Of a stretch of DNA of 23,293 nucleotides, positions 7,706 through 16,126 are shown in pieces (the stretch's first letter is position 1; each line of letters begins with the position of its first letter). The translations under genes were made by a program, and so were the position numbers. The stretch comes from Anaerolineales bacterium (GTDB taxonomy: Bacteria > Chloroflexota > Anaerolineae > Anaerolineales > Villigracilaceae). The stretch covers positions 1 to 23,293 of the forward strand of contig JAEURE010000006.1 of NCBI GenBank assembly GCA_016789485.1, read 5' to 3'. The notes under the pieces were generated by a model. The model saw only the letters and a list, made by a program, of their open reading frames with translations. It searched no databases and was not told the DNA's origin.

Positions 7706-8701
7706 TTATGGAGTCGTACTCGTCGCCGGCGGAAGCGGCGTTGGTGTGGATGTTTCCAGTGTGGCGGGTGTGGGGGTGAACGTCGCCTTTGCTGGCGCTT
7801 CGCCAGACATCAAAATTTGCCAGGCAATTTCCAAATCACCCGCTGCCACTACGGGGAAATCAGGCAGGTTGCCCAGGGTCAGGTCTAACCTCGAAAGGAC
7901 CAGCAAGAGCAAATCATCATTCGTCTCGGCTTGCAATTCAGCCAGCAGGTCACGCGCCGACTGCACGTCAATTTTCGCCAATCCAAAATTACTTTGCGCC
8001 AGATAGAGCCGTGCGCGCGCGAGTATGTCCAGTGCGCGGGTCATCATCACTTCGTGTTTCAGGTCAAGCAAAATCTTATCGTTGTTCTTTTGCAACTGCG
8101 TATCAAGTTCGGCTTGCATCCCTTGCAATTTTTGTATGGAAGCCGAATATCCTTCAACGGATGTTTCCAGTGCAGTCACGTGGGTGTTCATTTCTTCCAA
8201 TTGAGTTTGCAGCAACGAAACTTCAGCTTCAAGTTTATTGATTTGTGCGGTGTTTCGCTCCACGGGCGCAATAAACGTCCGGTTGATGTATGGGAGACCA
8301 TAATATAAAATCGCGCCAATTCCGCCAAGAAAGATAACGAGGATGATCAATCGAAGCAGGGCACGCAGGAAGTTGATAAACGCCCGCCCCAAACGTGCCA
8401 GGAACGAATCCTGCTCTTCGACTTTTTCCTGTGCAGGCTGACTCTTCTCCACATAAGCGGGCGGCGCCTCTTCTTCGACGGGAATCAAGGCTCTGTTTTC
8501 TGATTCATTGCCCTGTGCCTCAGCAACAGACTGCAAGCGGGCGAGCAGCGTTTTGCCCATGCCTTTCACTTTCAAACAATCTTCGATGGTGTTGAACGGA
8601 CGTGCTGCAATGATATTCTCTGCAACAGAGTGGGTAATGCCCTGTGCTTGGGTCAATGTATCAAGGTCTGCGGTGTTGAGGAAGGTGAGGAAGTCGCTCA
8701 T
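7706..8701 (-). CDS. HhH / transmembrane / coiled-coil protein with Thr-Pro tail
   Basis: A 331-aa protein with no single recognised family. Residues 1-60 form a helix-hairpin-helix-like module (TADLDTLTQAQGITHSVAEN and CLKVKGMGKTLLARLQS). A charged linker runs to about 100, and one transmembrane helix spans about 115-138. A coiled coil follows (about 148-205, INKLEAEVSLLQTQLEEM). A helical region at 210-300 (ARARLYLAQSNFGLAKIDVQ) loosely recalls the HemX-type periplasmic domain. The Thr/Pro-rich tail is TPTPATLETSTPTPLPPATS. ATG 8701 is chosen because AGGAGA lies just upstream; a frame open to 8812 lacks such a site. The HhH end should be cytoplasmic and the coiled coil outside. Confidence 0.75.
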   Translation of the reverse strand: MSDFLTFLNTADLDTLTQAQGITHSVAENIIAARPFNTIEDCLKVKGMGKTLLARLQSVAEAQGNESENRALIPVEEEAPPAYVEKSQPAQEKVEEQDSFLARLGRAFINFLRALLRLIILVIFLGGIGAILYYGLPYINRTFIAPVERNTAQINKLEAEVSLLQTQLEEMNTHVTALETSVEGYSASIQKLQGMQAELDTQLQKNNDKILLDLKHEVMMTRALDILARARLYLAQSNFGLAKIDVQSARDLLAELQAETNDDLLLLVLSRLDLTLGNLPDFPVVAAGDLEIAWQILMSGEAPAKATFTPTPATLETSTPTPLPPATSTTP

Positions 8702-8795
8702 GATGTCTCCTGTGGTGTCATTGTACAACAAAAGGCTTGGGACGAGAATCTGCCAAGGGAATGTATCAGGCGTCAGATTAAGAAGGAAGCGTGCT

Positions 8796-10019
8796 TCAGC
8801 CATTGGAAACATCTGCGGGTTGGGAATCCCGAAGCTTGAATTTGAACCACGCTATAACAATTGAGATCATGTTTGCGGCAATAGCAAACCAGAATGGGGT
8901 CCGCGGGGAAATGCGCTCCCAAAGCTGGGCGCCGATCCACGGCATGGGCAATGAGAGGATGCCAAGGGTGGTTCCGAAGAAGCCGAAAGCCATGCCGCGT
9001 TTTGATTCTGGGACGACTTTGGAGATGAGCGATTCGTAGGCGGGCATGAGGTTGCCGTTGCCAAGACCGAAGAAACACATCGCAAGGATGAAGCCCGCGT
9101 AGCTGGTTGAATTTAATAAAGTAAATAAGCCCAAGCCATTTAGCATAAAGCCTGTGACAATGGCGGCGCGTTCGCTAAATTTATCCACGAGTGAACCTGC
9201 GAGCGGTGCGGCAATGATGGCGGTGACTCCGATTGCTGCATTGACGATGCCAATTTGTTGTACGTTGAGTTTACCGATATCGGAAAGATAAATGGGGAAG
9301 AGTTGTCCGATGAGGTTGTAGGAGGTGTCGCCGACTGCGTCTGTGACCCAGATCCATGTGAGGACGCCGCCTGAGAGAAGCAGCGCGAAGATGGTGGTGA
9401 GTTCTACTTTGAAGCCGCTAAAGGTGGGCTTGGCAGTATCTTTGATGGGAGCGAAGCGCTCATTGGTTGCCATCCAAACACGCAGGAGGGTGGCGGTGAG
9501 ATAAAAGCCGAATGCCACGCGCATCATCAGTGGAAAACTGAATTGATATGCGAGGAAGCCTGCCAATGCGGGACCGATGACAGTGACGGTTTGATAAATG
9601 CCTGAGGTGATGCCGAAGACTCGTCCGCGTGATTCTTCGGAAGATTGTTCGGAAATGTACGCGCCGAAACTTGGGCCAACCACAGAATTGGAAACGTATT
9701 CGATACTCAACCCGATGAGTATCCACTGCCAGTTTGGCGCAAATGCAAAGATGAGATAACCAAAGACGGCGACGGAACTCCCCATTGCAATGACGCGCAA
9801 ACGGCCGATGGTGTCTGAAAGCCAACCCCCGAAAATCTGCAAGACCATCGGCACGAGCGATGCCAATGTGAACACCATCCCGACTTGTGCTACGCTCGCG
9901 CCGAGGTTGAGCATGTACAGTGATAACATGCTGTATGCCATTTGTCCTCCGATGTTGGCGAAGATCATGCCCGCGCGGACCCCGCGCAGATTGTGATGGA
10001 GGTTGGGTTTGTTGTTCAT
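8796..10019 (-). CDS. Major facilitator superfamily transporter
   Basis: A 407-aa twelve-helix secondary transporter. The MFS loop 2-3 signature is visible as GGWLSDTIGRLRV, about 65 residues in, and a weaker repeat (AGSLVDKFSERAAI) occurs in the second half, as expected for the duplicated fold. It probably exports a small molecule by proton antiport, but the substrate is unknown. Its ATG overlaps the TGA of the upstream membrane protein in an ATGA arrangement, so the two are translationally coupled. Confidence 0.85.
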   Translation of the reverse strand: MNNKPNLHHNLRGVRAGMIFANIGGQMAYSMLSLYMLNLGASVAQVGMVFTLASLVPMVLQIFGGWLSDTIGRLRVIAMGSSVAVFGYLIFAFAPNWQWILIGLSIEYVSNSVVGPSFGAYISEQSSEESRGRVFGITSGIYQTVTVIGPALAGFLAYQFSFPLMMRVAFGFYLTATLLRVWMATNERFAPIKDTAKPTFSGFKVELTTIFALLLSGGVLTWIWVTDAVGDTSYNLIGQLFPIYLSDIGKLNVQQIGIVNAAIGVTAIIAAPLAGSLVDKFSERAAIVTGFMLNGLGLFTLLNSTSYAGFILAMCFFGLGNGNLMPAYESLISKVVPESKRGMAFGFFGTTLGILSLPMPWIGAQLWERISPRTPFWFAIAANMISIVIAWFKFKLRDSQPADVSNG

Positions 10020-11653
10020 TTAATCAAGGAGTTGACTCGCCAGGTGATTTGTTCAAGTAAGGCTGGGTTGAACACTCTGTATGATTCGAGGTGACCTGAG
10101 ATGGGGAGAATTAATCCGATGGCGATTGAGTAGGCCAGGAGAGCGATGGCAAATGTCGAATATATCCAACGGGCGGCAGGATGGGTCTTTAATTGAGCGA
10201 GTCCCTGCCAGAAGCCGATCACTGCCAAAAGGGACAGGGTGGGTACAAGGTCCAGCAGGTAGCGCATGGTGGTGAAGAAAAAGAATTGCAGCATGAGAAA
10301 CACGAAGAACGCTGCGCCTGTCAGGGAAAGCCATATCCAGCGGAAATTTTTATCTTTGTTCAAGCCTGCAAGGAATGCAAAGACCATGAACGGGCTTGCG
10401 GCAAAAATGCCAGTGATGGCTTCTGCAAGCAGTAAATAAAATTCTGGATATTCACCGGCCAGCCAGTTTGGTCCCGCCCAACGATTTGGGATCAGATAGG
10501 GAAATACATCCCGCGTTTCAAGTGGATTAAAAAGAGTTTTGTATAAATTTGGCGGAATATAGGCTGGCGAAAAAGTCTTCCCCAGCAACTCGTACAGGTT
10601 GTAGCTTGTGAGCTGGTAATGTAAACCAAATTCCGTGAAGGAATCGAAGCGGGCATAGTTGTATGCGGCATAGCTGACTGCGCCAAGCGCCAAAGGTGCA
10701 GAGAATGCGATCACGAGCGAAAACGCTCGAGCCTTTTGTGCTTTGACTGCCCAAATAAGAACTATGAGTGCGAGAAATGCCACGGAAAATGTCAACGTGG
10801 TGCGTGAACCGACTGCCAGGGCAAGAAATATCCCTGCCAATGTCAGGCGTAATTTTGATGGATGGTTGAATGCGGTAAATATCCAATACATGCCGCCAAG
10901 CAAAAAGAATTGGGCGGCGATGATGGCCGCTTCATAAATTCGCGCTTCGAGAAGGATGTAGAGAGTTGGGTTCACTAACCCTGCAAAGGCAATTGCAGAA
11001 AGGAGCGCCCAGAGCGGTGTTTCAAAGAAATACTTTTTCCATAGTTGTAGGATCAATAAGACTGAAAATATAAATGTGCCTGTAACATAAACAAAGGTTA
11101 TGACCTTGTCACCAACAGGCTGTTGCGAAAACAATTTGAAGATGGCGAGAAAAAGAGCAGGCGCGGGTCCCCAATAAAGATAATATTTTCCTTTGTAAAG
11201 GGAAGCATCCCATAACACGGGTACACCTTCGCGATTGCCCGGCTCGTATACATTTTCCATCGTGAGGAGCGCAGGATCAGGCTCAATATCCACAGCAAGT
11301 TGACCTTGGCTGAATGCAGTGGCAAGCAAATCGTAATAACTTGTCTCGTTGGGCCAGGTCGTCCATAAGCCAGCGGAGATATACCAGACGTATCCCATGA
11401 TGACCATTCCGCTTAATGCAGCAACGGAAAGATAAGTCCACCCCGCAGGGGTATGGAAAGCGCGACCGATGAAATTGTTTTCACGGTAGAACAGGGAAGC
11501 TGCGAAAATGAGAAGGCCGATAAAAAAAAGGATGTACCGTTTTCCGCCCCAAGCGGGATCTTTATCCAGACCTAGTTGATTGGCAAACAGCATTGCAAAG
11601 ATTAGGCTTGCGCCAATGATTCCACCTGCTATTTGAAGCCATTTTCTTGTCAT
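10016..11653 (-). CDS. Polytopic membrane protein, GT-C glycosyltransferase-like (paralog 2)
   Basis: A 545-aa integral membrane protein, hydrophobic throughout, paralogous to 5953-7617. Shared points are an acidic loop after helix 1 (LDKDPAWGGKR), WDASLYKGKYYLYWGPAPAL, EARIYEAAII, and TMRYLLDLVPTLSLL near the C-terminus. Function is unknown; GT-C-type sugar transfer from a lipid carrier at the outer membrane face is an inference from topology and the acidic loop. It is coupled to the MFS gene by a 4-nt overlap. No Shine-Dalgarno sequence precedes the ATG; TAAAAT lies 6 nt upstream, so the mRNA may be leaderless. Base composition matches the neighbours better than paralog 1. Confidence 0.8.
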   Translation of the reverse strand: MTRKWLQIAGGIIGASLIFAMLFANQLGLDKDPAWGGKRYILFFIGLLIFAASLFYRENNFIGRAFHTPAGWTYLSVAALSGMVIMGYVWYISAGLWTTWPNETSYYDLLATAFSQGQLAVDIEPDPALLTMENVYEPGNREGVPVLWDASLYKGKYYLYWGPAPALFLAIFKLFSQQPVGDKVITFVYVTGTFIFSVLLILQLWKKYFFETPLWALLSAIAFAGLVNPTLYILLEARIYEAAIIAAQFFLLGGMYWIFTAFNHPSKLRLTLAGIFLALAVGSRTTLTFSVAFLALIVLIWAVKAQKARAFSLVIAFSAPLALGAVSYAAYNYARFDSFTEFGLHYQLTSYNLYELLGKTFSPAYIPPNLYKTLFNPLETRDVFPYLIPNRWAGPNWLAGEYPEFYLLLAEAITGIFAASPFMVFAFLAGLNKDKNFRWIWLSLTGAAFFVFLMLQFFFFTTMRYLLDLVPTLSLLAVIGFWQGLAQLKTHPAARWIYSTFAIALLAYSIAIGLILPISGHLESYRVFNPALLEQITWRVNSLIK

Positions 11654-11659
11654 TTCTTG

Positions 11660-11665
11660 ATTTTA
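11660..11665 (-). promoter_or_regulatory. Candidate leaderless -10 element for the 10016-11653 gene
   Basis: Minus strand TAAAAT (11665-11660), five of six matches to TATAAT, followed by 6 nt and then the ATG. No ribosome binding site intervenes. No good -35 element was seen. Confidence 0.4.
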
Positions 11666-11764
11666 TCCAGCAATCTTGAATTTGAATATCATTTTAATGG
11701 TTTCTGGATTTTATCATCCGACTGAATTTGTTTGCTACTTATGCACCACCATGTTCTAAGGCAG

Positions 11765-11770
11765 TATAAT
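11765..11770 (+). promoter_or_regulatory. -10 element of the cysteine desulfurase operon (leaderless)
   Basis: A perfect TATAAT ends 7 nt before ATG 11778. At normal spacing transcription starts on or next to the A of the start codon. The hexamer 17 nt upstream (TGCACC) is a poor -35. No Shine-Dalgarno sequence is present. Confidence 0.6.
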
Positions 11771-11777
11771 CACTTTT

Positions 11778-12932
11778 ATGATTTACCTTGATTATGCCGC
11801 CACCACCCCCGTTGACAGGCGCGTTTTGGACGCGATGCTGCCGTACTTCCGCGAGAATTATGGAAATCCATCCTCTGTTCATCGGCTGGGGCAAAAAGCC
11901 GAAACTGCGCTCGAAGCGGCGCGTGAAAAAGTTGCCGCCGTTTTGCATTGCAAAGCCGAGGAGATTATCTTCACATCCTGCGGCACAGAGTCCGATAACC
12001 TTGCCTTGCGCGGGACGATGATGGCAAGCCGCAAAGCTTCAAGCGGGACGTGGATTTTGACCGCCAAAACGGAACACCACGCCGTCAGTAAAACTGCCGA
12101 GCAGCTTGAAAAAGAATATGGATTCCAACTCGAATGGCTGGATATTAATGAACATGGAGCAGTTAAGCCTGAATCGTTAAGCAAAGCGATTTGCAGCGAT
12201 ACGGCTCTTACCTCGCTGATGCTTGCCAACAACGAAATTGGCACGATCAACCCGATAGCGGATCTGGCAAATATCGCAAAGGCAAATAACATCCTCTTCC
12301 ATACAGATGCGGTACAAGCCGCGGCATATTTGGATGTGAATGTTGAAAAACTTGGCGTTGATTTAATGTCCCTTGGCGGACACAAATTCTATGGACCCAA
12401 AGGCGTTGGCGCGTTGTATGTCCGCAAAGGGGCGAAACTGCTCCCGCACATGACGGGCGGGGGACAGGAAAACAGCCAGCGAGCTGGCACGCAGAATGTA
12501 CCCTACATTGTTGGCTTTGCTGAAGCATTACACCTTGCTATGGAAGAACGTGAAGCCCGCGCCGCTCACGTCATACCACTGCGCGATCGCATTATTGGAC
12601 AGGTTCTCGAAACCATCCCCGATGTCCAATTGACTGGTCATCCTGAACACCGCCTGCCGAATCACGCCTCGTTTGTTTTCAAAGACGTGGATGGTAACTT
12701 GCTTTTGCAAATGCTCGATTCTGCTGGTTTTGCCTGCTCGTCGGGTTCCGCTTGCAAAACAGGCAACCCCGAACCCAGTGAAGTCATCACCGCGTTAGGT
12801 TACTCGCATGATTGGGCTTTGGGGTCGCTGCGAATTACTTTGGGCACCGACTCCACGCCTGAGCATGTCGATTCATTTCTGAAGACCCTGCCTGTGTTGG
12901 TGGAAAAAGTACGAAATTTGAACCAGAGATAA
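11778..12932 (+). CDS. iscS: Cysteine desulfurase, NifS/IscS type
   Basis: A PLP enzyme (class V aminotransferase fold) that takes sulfur from cysteine as an enzyme-bound persulfide for Fe-S cluster assembly or tRNA thiolation. It is 384 aa, typical for the group. Visible marks are the start YLDYAATTP, H100 in TEHHAV, PLP lysine K203 in GGHKFYGPKG, and catalytic C326 in SSGSAC, which places it in the NifS/IscS class rather than SufS. No scaffold (iscU) or thiolase (mnmA) gene is adjacent, so the pathway served is open; the iscS symbol is by class. It is first in a plus-strand run with the 12972 gene, ruvX and mltG, and probably translated from a leaderless mRNA. Confidence 0.92.
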   Translation: MIYLDYAATTPVDRRVLDAMLPYFRENYGNPSSVHRLGQKAETALEAAREKVAAVLHCKAEEIIFTSCGTESDNLALRGTMMASRKASSGTWILTAKTEHHAVSKTAEQLEKEYGFQLEWLDINEHGAVKPESLSKAICSDTALTSLMLANNEIGTINPIADLANIAKANNILFHTDAVQAAAYLDVNVEKLGVDLMSLGGHKFYGPKGVGALYVRKGAKLLPHMTGGGQENSQRAGTQNVPYIVGFAEALHLAMEEREARAAHVIPLRDRIIGQVLETIPDVQLTGHPEHRLPNHASFVFKDVDGNLLLQMLDSAGFACSSGSACKTGNPEPSEVITALGYSHDWALGSLRITLGTDSTPEHVDSFLKTLPVLVEKVRNLNQR

Positions 12933-12970
12933 CGACTCGACTACCAAACTATTCAATTACCAGACTACTT
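12933..12970. repeat. ACTAC-rich degenerate short tandem repeat (second copy)
   Basis: The whole gap between the desulfurase and the next gene consists of ACTACC/ACTATT/ATTACC-like units spaced 7-9 nt apart, for example CGACTACCAAACTATTCAAT. It resembles the run at 1038-1077. It is not palindromic enough to be a terminator. Confidence 0.45.
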
Positions 12971-12971
12971 C

Positions 12972-14456
12972 TTGAAAACAAAAATCATCACCCTCGAATC
13001 TCACGATGACCTCATCTCTGTCCGCGATAAATTATCGTGGGCGAAGACGCCGCGCATTTTGCTTGTGTGGCCCAAGTATGAGAAAGTCACCTTACGCCTG
13101 TTGGACTTGAAAGTCCTCCAGCGTCATGCAGATTCACTCGGTGCGCATCTCGGCTTGGTCACGCGCCGCATGAATGTGAGACGGGATGCGGAATCGCTTG
13201 GCATTCCTGTCTTCAAGACAACATCTGCGGCTCAAAAAGACCTGTGGCCTGACTCTGCTCCGAGGACACAGCGTATCCCGAAAACCCCGCGCCGTGATTT
13301 GCGCGAAATGCGAGATACTGTTTACATCAAAGAACCTGCCTGGCGGACATCTCTTTTCGGACGCGTGCTTACTTTCACAGCGGGGGTAATGGCTGTTTTG
13401 GCAGTAGCAGTTACCTTTGTCCCGCGTGCGGCGGTGATTTTGTATCCCGAGTCGCAGACTCAATCCATCATCATTCCAGTGAGTGCAAGCCCATCCATTA
13501 AATCCATCTCACTTACTGGCGAGATTCCTGCACAAACTGTATCCGTAACAGTAGACGCTGAACAATCCCTCGCAGTGACGAATGAAATTGCGTTACCGAA
13601 TTCGAAGGCAAAGGGGATTGCGCGGTTTACGAATTTAGGCGAGACCGATGTGGAAATTCCTGCGGGTACGGTCATCTCCACAGTGGATTTGATTCGATAT
13701 ATCACCTTGAACGATACGCTTCTCACCGGCGGTGTTGATGATTTTGTGGAAGTGCAGATCGAGGCGCTGGAAGCTGGCTCGCAGGGAAATGCGGAACCAG
13801 ATAAGATATCTGTTGTAGAGGGCCCGCTTGGGCTTTCTGTAACCGTGACGAATCCAGAATTGGTCTCAGGCGGGACCGACACAAAAGCAGTTGGTGCATC
13901 GGAAGAAGACCGAACGGAACTGCGTGCTGTGGTGATGGAAAATTTGCGTCACTCTGCAGAAGCGCAAATGCGCGCGCAGATCAACGCCGATGATCTTTTA
14001 TTGCTTGACACTTTGGAAGTTACAGAAACTCTTCAGGAAGAGTTTTCCCCACCCGAAGGACAGGCGGGCAATACACTTGTATTGAAAATGCAGATTGAGT
14101 TTTCGGCGAATTACATTTCACATGCCGACTTGAATCAATTGGCCGCTTCCACTTTGAATGCATCCATTCCGCAGGGGTTTTCACCGTTCGGTGAATTGAA
14201 ATTTAATCCACTCGCCGAACCCTTAATTGATTCATCTGGTGTTACACATTTTGAATTGAAGGCAACGCAGGTCACATTGCGCGCCATTGACGAAGTCAAA
14301 GTCTTTTCTACAATTCGCGGACAAGACCCAGCGCGTGCAGAAAATGAATTGATGAAGGTCTTTAAAATGCGTGAGAATCCGCAAGTCACTCTCCGCCCGT
14401 CCTGGTGGCCGTGGCTGCCGTTGATCCCGTTCAATATTTCTGTGGAGGTTAGGTAG
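12972..14456 (+). CDS. Membrane-anchored baseplate-J-like protein
   Basis: A 494-aa protein resembling those annotated as baseplate J/gp47-like in Anaerolineae genomes. An N-terminal cytoplasmic alpha/beta domain (about 1-90, TPRILLVWPKYEKVTLRLLD, then LGLVTRR) and a basic linker are followed by one transmembrane helix (about 130-152, LTFTAGVMAVLAVAVTFVP). A large beta-rich extracellular region contains the J-like part (VEIPAGTVIST and LEAGSQGNAEPDKISVVEGP). There are no phage genes nearby, so a chromosomal envelope role, not a phage tail, is likely. The frame starts at TTG 12972 without a Shine-Dalgarno sequence; no ATG occurs near it in frame. A weak hairpin with a U run follows directly at its stop. 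Confidence 0.78.
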   Translation: MKTKIITLESHDDLISVRDKLSWAKTPRILLVWPKYEKVTLRLLDLKVLQRHADSLGAHLGLVTRRMNVRRDAESLGIPVFKTTSAAQKDLWPDSAPRTQRIPKTPRRDLREMRDTVYIKEPAWRTSLFGRVLTFTAGVMAVLAVAVTFVPRAAVILYPESQTQSIIIPVSASPSIKSISLTGEIPAQTVSVTVDAEQSLAVTNEIALPNSKAKGIARFTNLGETDVEIPAGTVISTVDLIRYITLNDTLLTGGVDDFVEVQIEALEAGSQGNAEPDKISVVEGPLGLSVTVTNPELVSGGTDTKAVGASEEDRTELRAVVMENLRHSAEAQMRAQINADDLLLLDTLEVTETLQEEFSPPEGQAGNTLVLKMQIEFSANYISHADLNQLAASTLNASIPQGFSPFGELKFNPLAEPLIDSSGVTHFELKATQVTLRAIDEVKVFSTIRGQDPARAENELMKVFKMRENPQVTLRPSWWPWLPLIPFNISVEVR

Positions 14457-14474
14457 GGCTGCCCTTACTTTTTT
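14453..14474 (+). terminator. Weak hairpin plus U run just before ruvX (possible attenuator)
   Basis: GTAGGG (14453-14458) can pair with CCCTTAC (14462-14468) across a 3-nt loop with one bulged base, followed by six T (14469-14474). The stem is short and overlaps the stop codon of the upstream gene, so it may only partly reduce transcription into ruvX-mltG. Confidence 0.35.
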
Positions 14475-14482
14475 ATAGCATC

Positions 14483-14896
14483 ATGAGAATTCTAGCCATC
14501 GACCACGGCGAAAAACGAATCGGCGTTGCTATCAGCGACGAGACCGCCACCATCGCCAGCCCCGTTAAAATTGTGGAACATATCTCACGCGCCATCGACG
14601 CCGCGCAGGTCGCGGATATTGCTGTGGAGAACAATGTCGGTTTGATCGTCATTGGTCAATCCTTTGATGAAGAAGGCAAACCAAACCCTGCCGGCCGCCG
14701 TGCGGGTCGTTTTGCCGATGAATTGAAGAACCAAACGAACATTCCCATCGAAATGTGGGACGAATCATTCAGCACGCAAATTGCCCGATCCGCGCGAATC
14801 GAACTGGGTGTCTCACGTAAAAAACGAGCAGGTCATCAGGACGTCTTTGCAGCGGTGGTTATTTTACAATCGTACCTTGAGTCCAAACGTGAATAG
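14483..14896 (+). CDS. ruvX: RuvX / YqgF-family Holliday-junction resolvase-like nuclease
   Basis: A 137-aa RNase H-fold protein of the YqgF/RuvX family, linked in other bacteria to Holliday-junction resolution and to 16S rRNA 5' end maturation. Landmarks are MRILAIDHGEKRIGVAISD with catalytic Asp7, then GKPNPAGRRAGRFADEL. DESFSTQ occupies the position of the second acidic motif (often DERLTT). The C-terminal block is KKRAGHQDVFAAVVILQSYL with the third Asp. Length is standard. No Shine-Dalgarno sequence precedes the ATG. It overlaps the GTG start of mltG by 8 nt; ruvX-mltG adjacency is common in bacteria. Confidence 0.92.
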   Translation: MRILAIDHGEKRIGVAISDETATIASPVKIVEHISRAIDAAQVADIAVENNVGLIVIGQSFDEEGKPNPAGRRAGRFADELKNQTNIPIEMWDESFSTQIARSARIELGVSRKKRAGHQDVFAAVVILQSYLESKRE

Positions 14897-16040
14897 AAAA
14901 TCGCAAACCCATACACCGAAACATTTTATGCATCGTTACCAGCTTCATATCTTTCTGGCAATTTTTTTTCTGGCAGGTCTTGCCTGTATTTTTGTCACTC
15001 TCTATTACCTGCCTGCGCGAGCTTCATTGTTGTATGGTCCGCCTGCGAGTTGGCTCTCCATTTCCGATCGCATTGAATATTCCGCGCGCCTGTTGTCCCA
15101 CGGTGATGTACTGAAATCACCGCACAACGAGAACGGCACGGAACAAAAATTTCAAGTCGAGCCGGGTGAGTCGGTCAGCTCGATCGCGAATAGACTCGAA
15201 GTCTCTGGTTTTATTTCCAACGCGCAGGCATTTTATGACTACGCCGTCTACACAGGCATTGACCTCACCATTCAGGCAGGCGACTTTACCATCAGCCCCG
15301 CTCAATCCATCATTGACATTGCGCAGACCCTGCAAAAAATTTCTCCCACCGATGCGTCTCTTGTGATCCTGCCAGGCTGGCGAATGGAAGAGATCGCCGC
15401 GTCTCTCTCAACCTCAGGCCTGGAGATTTCTCCCGAAGCATTTCTCTCTGCTGCGGCGAATCCTCCCCAAGTCCTTGCTTTTGCATCTCCCGCCACAATG
15501 GAAGGATTTTTCTATCCCGATACATATACTCTTCCGCGCGAGACCACAGCGGAACAGCTATTGGATGTCATCGCCCGAAACTTTGTTCAACATCTCACTG
15601 AGGATTTAATGTCAGGCTTTGCGAATCAGGGTCTGAGTCTTTATCAGGCAGTGATCGTTGCGTCCATTGTCGAACGCGAAGCCATTCATATTGAGGAAGC
15701 TCCGCAGATCGCTGCAGTTTATTTAAACCGTTTTTCCATTGGTATGAAACTGGATGCCGATCCAACCGTCCAATATGCTGCTGGTTTTAACCCGGCACAA
15801 GGAACCTGGTGGACAAATCCCCTCAGCGCCGCAAACCTGGATTTCGACTCTCCATTCAATACTTACCTATACTCAGGCCTTCCGCCTGCGCCTATTTCCA
15901 ACCCCGGCATTGAAGCGTTGTATGCAGTAGCGTATCCCGAAGCGTCGCCATATTATTATTTCCGCGCAAAGTGTGACGGCTCTGGTTATCATTCCTTTGC
16001 GGCTACTCTTGAAGAACAGGTTGCCAACGCTTGTCCATAG
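14889..16040 (+). CDS. mltG: Endolytic murein transglycosylase MltG (YceG-like)
   Basis: Cleaves nascent peptidoglycan glycan strands at the outer face of the cytoplasmic membrane, setting strand length. A single N-terminal helix (HIFLAIFFLAGLACIFVTL) is followed by a LysM-like segment (QKFQVEPGESVSSIANRLE). The catalytic domain has ASIVEREA with the catalytic Glu (about residue 262), RFSIGMKLDADPTVQYA, and FNTYLYSGLPPAPISNPGIE, all standard. GTG 14889 overlaps the ruvX stop and fits translational coupling, giving 383 aa. ATG 14928 (370 aa) is the alternative; neither has a strong Shine-Dalgarno sequence. Its presence implies this organism makes peptidoglycan. Confidence 0.92.
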   Translation: MNRKSQTHTPKHFMHRYQLHIFLAIFFLAGLACIFVTLYYLPARASLLYGPPASWLSISDRIEYSARLLSHGDVLKSPHNENGTEQKFQVEPGESVSSIANRLEVSGFISNAQAFYDYAVYTGIDLTIQAGDFTISPAQSIIDIAQTLQKISPTDASLVILPGWRMEEIAASLSTSGLEISPEAFLSAAANPPQVLAFASPATMEGFFYPDTYTLPRETTAEQLLDVIARNFVQHLTEDLMSGFANQGLSLYQAVIVASIVEREAIHIEEAPQIAAVYLNRFSIGMKLDADPTVQYAAGFNPAQGTWWTNPLSAANLDFDSPFNTYLYSGLPPAPISNPGIEALYAVAYPEASPYYYFRAKCDGSGYHSFAATLEEQVANACP

Positions 16041-16065
16041 CTTTGAGCGAATATTAAACATGTGA

Positions 16066-16109
16066 TTTAAGAAACGCCCTGTATATTTGGATACAGGGCG
16101 TTTCTTAAA
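16066..16109. terminator. Bidirectional terminator, perfect 19-bp stem
   Basis: The arm at 16066-16084 is the exact inverse complement of 16091-16109 with a 6-nt loop. The stem has A/T-rich ends that supply U runs in both directions. It separates the convergent mltG and pepF genes. Confidence 0.9.
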
Positions 16110-16126
16110 AGAGTGATAGGAATATT

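Noticed and set aside
12972..14456. Prophage remnant based on the baseplate-J-like protein
   Set aside because: No tail, integrase, capsid or attachment-site sequences flank it; neighbours are housekeeping genes in an operon.
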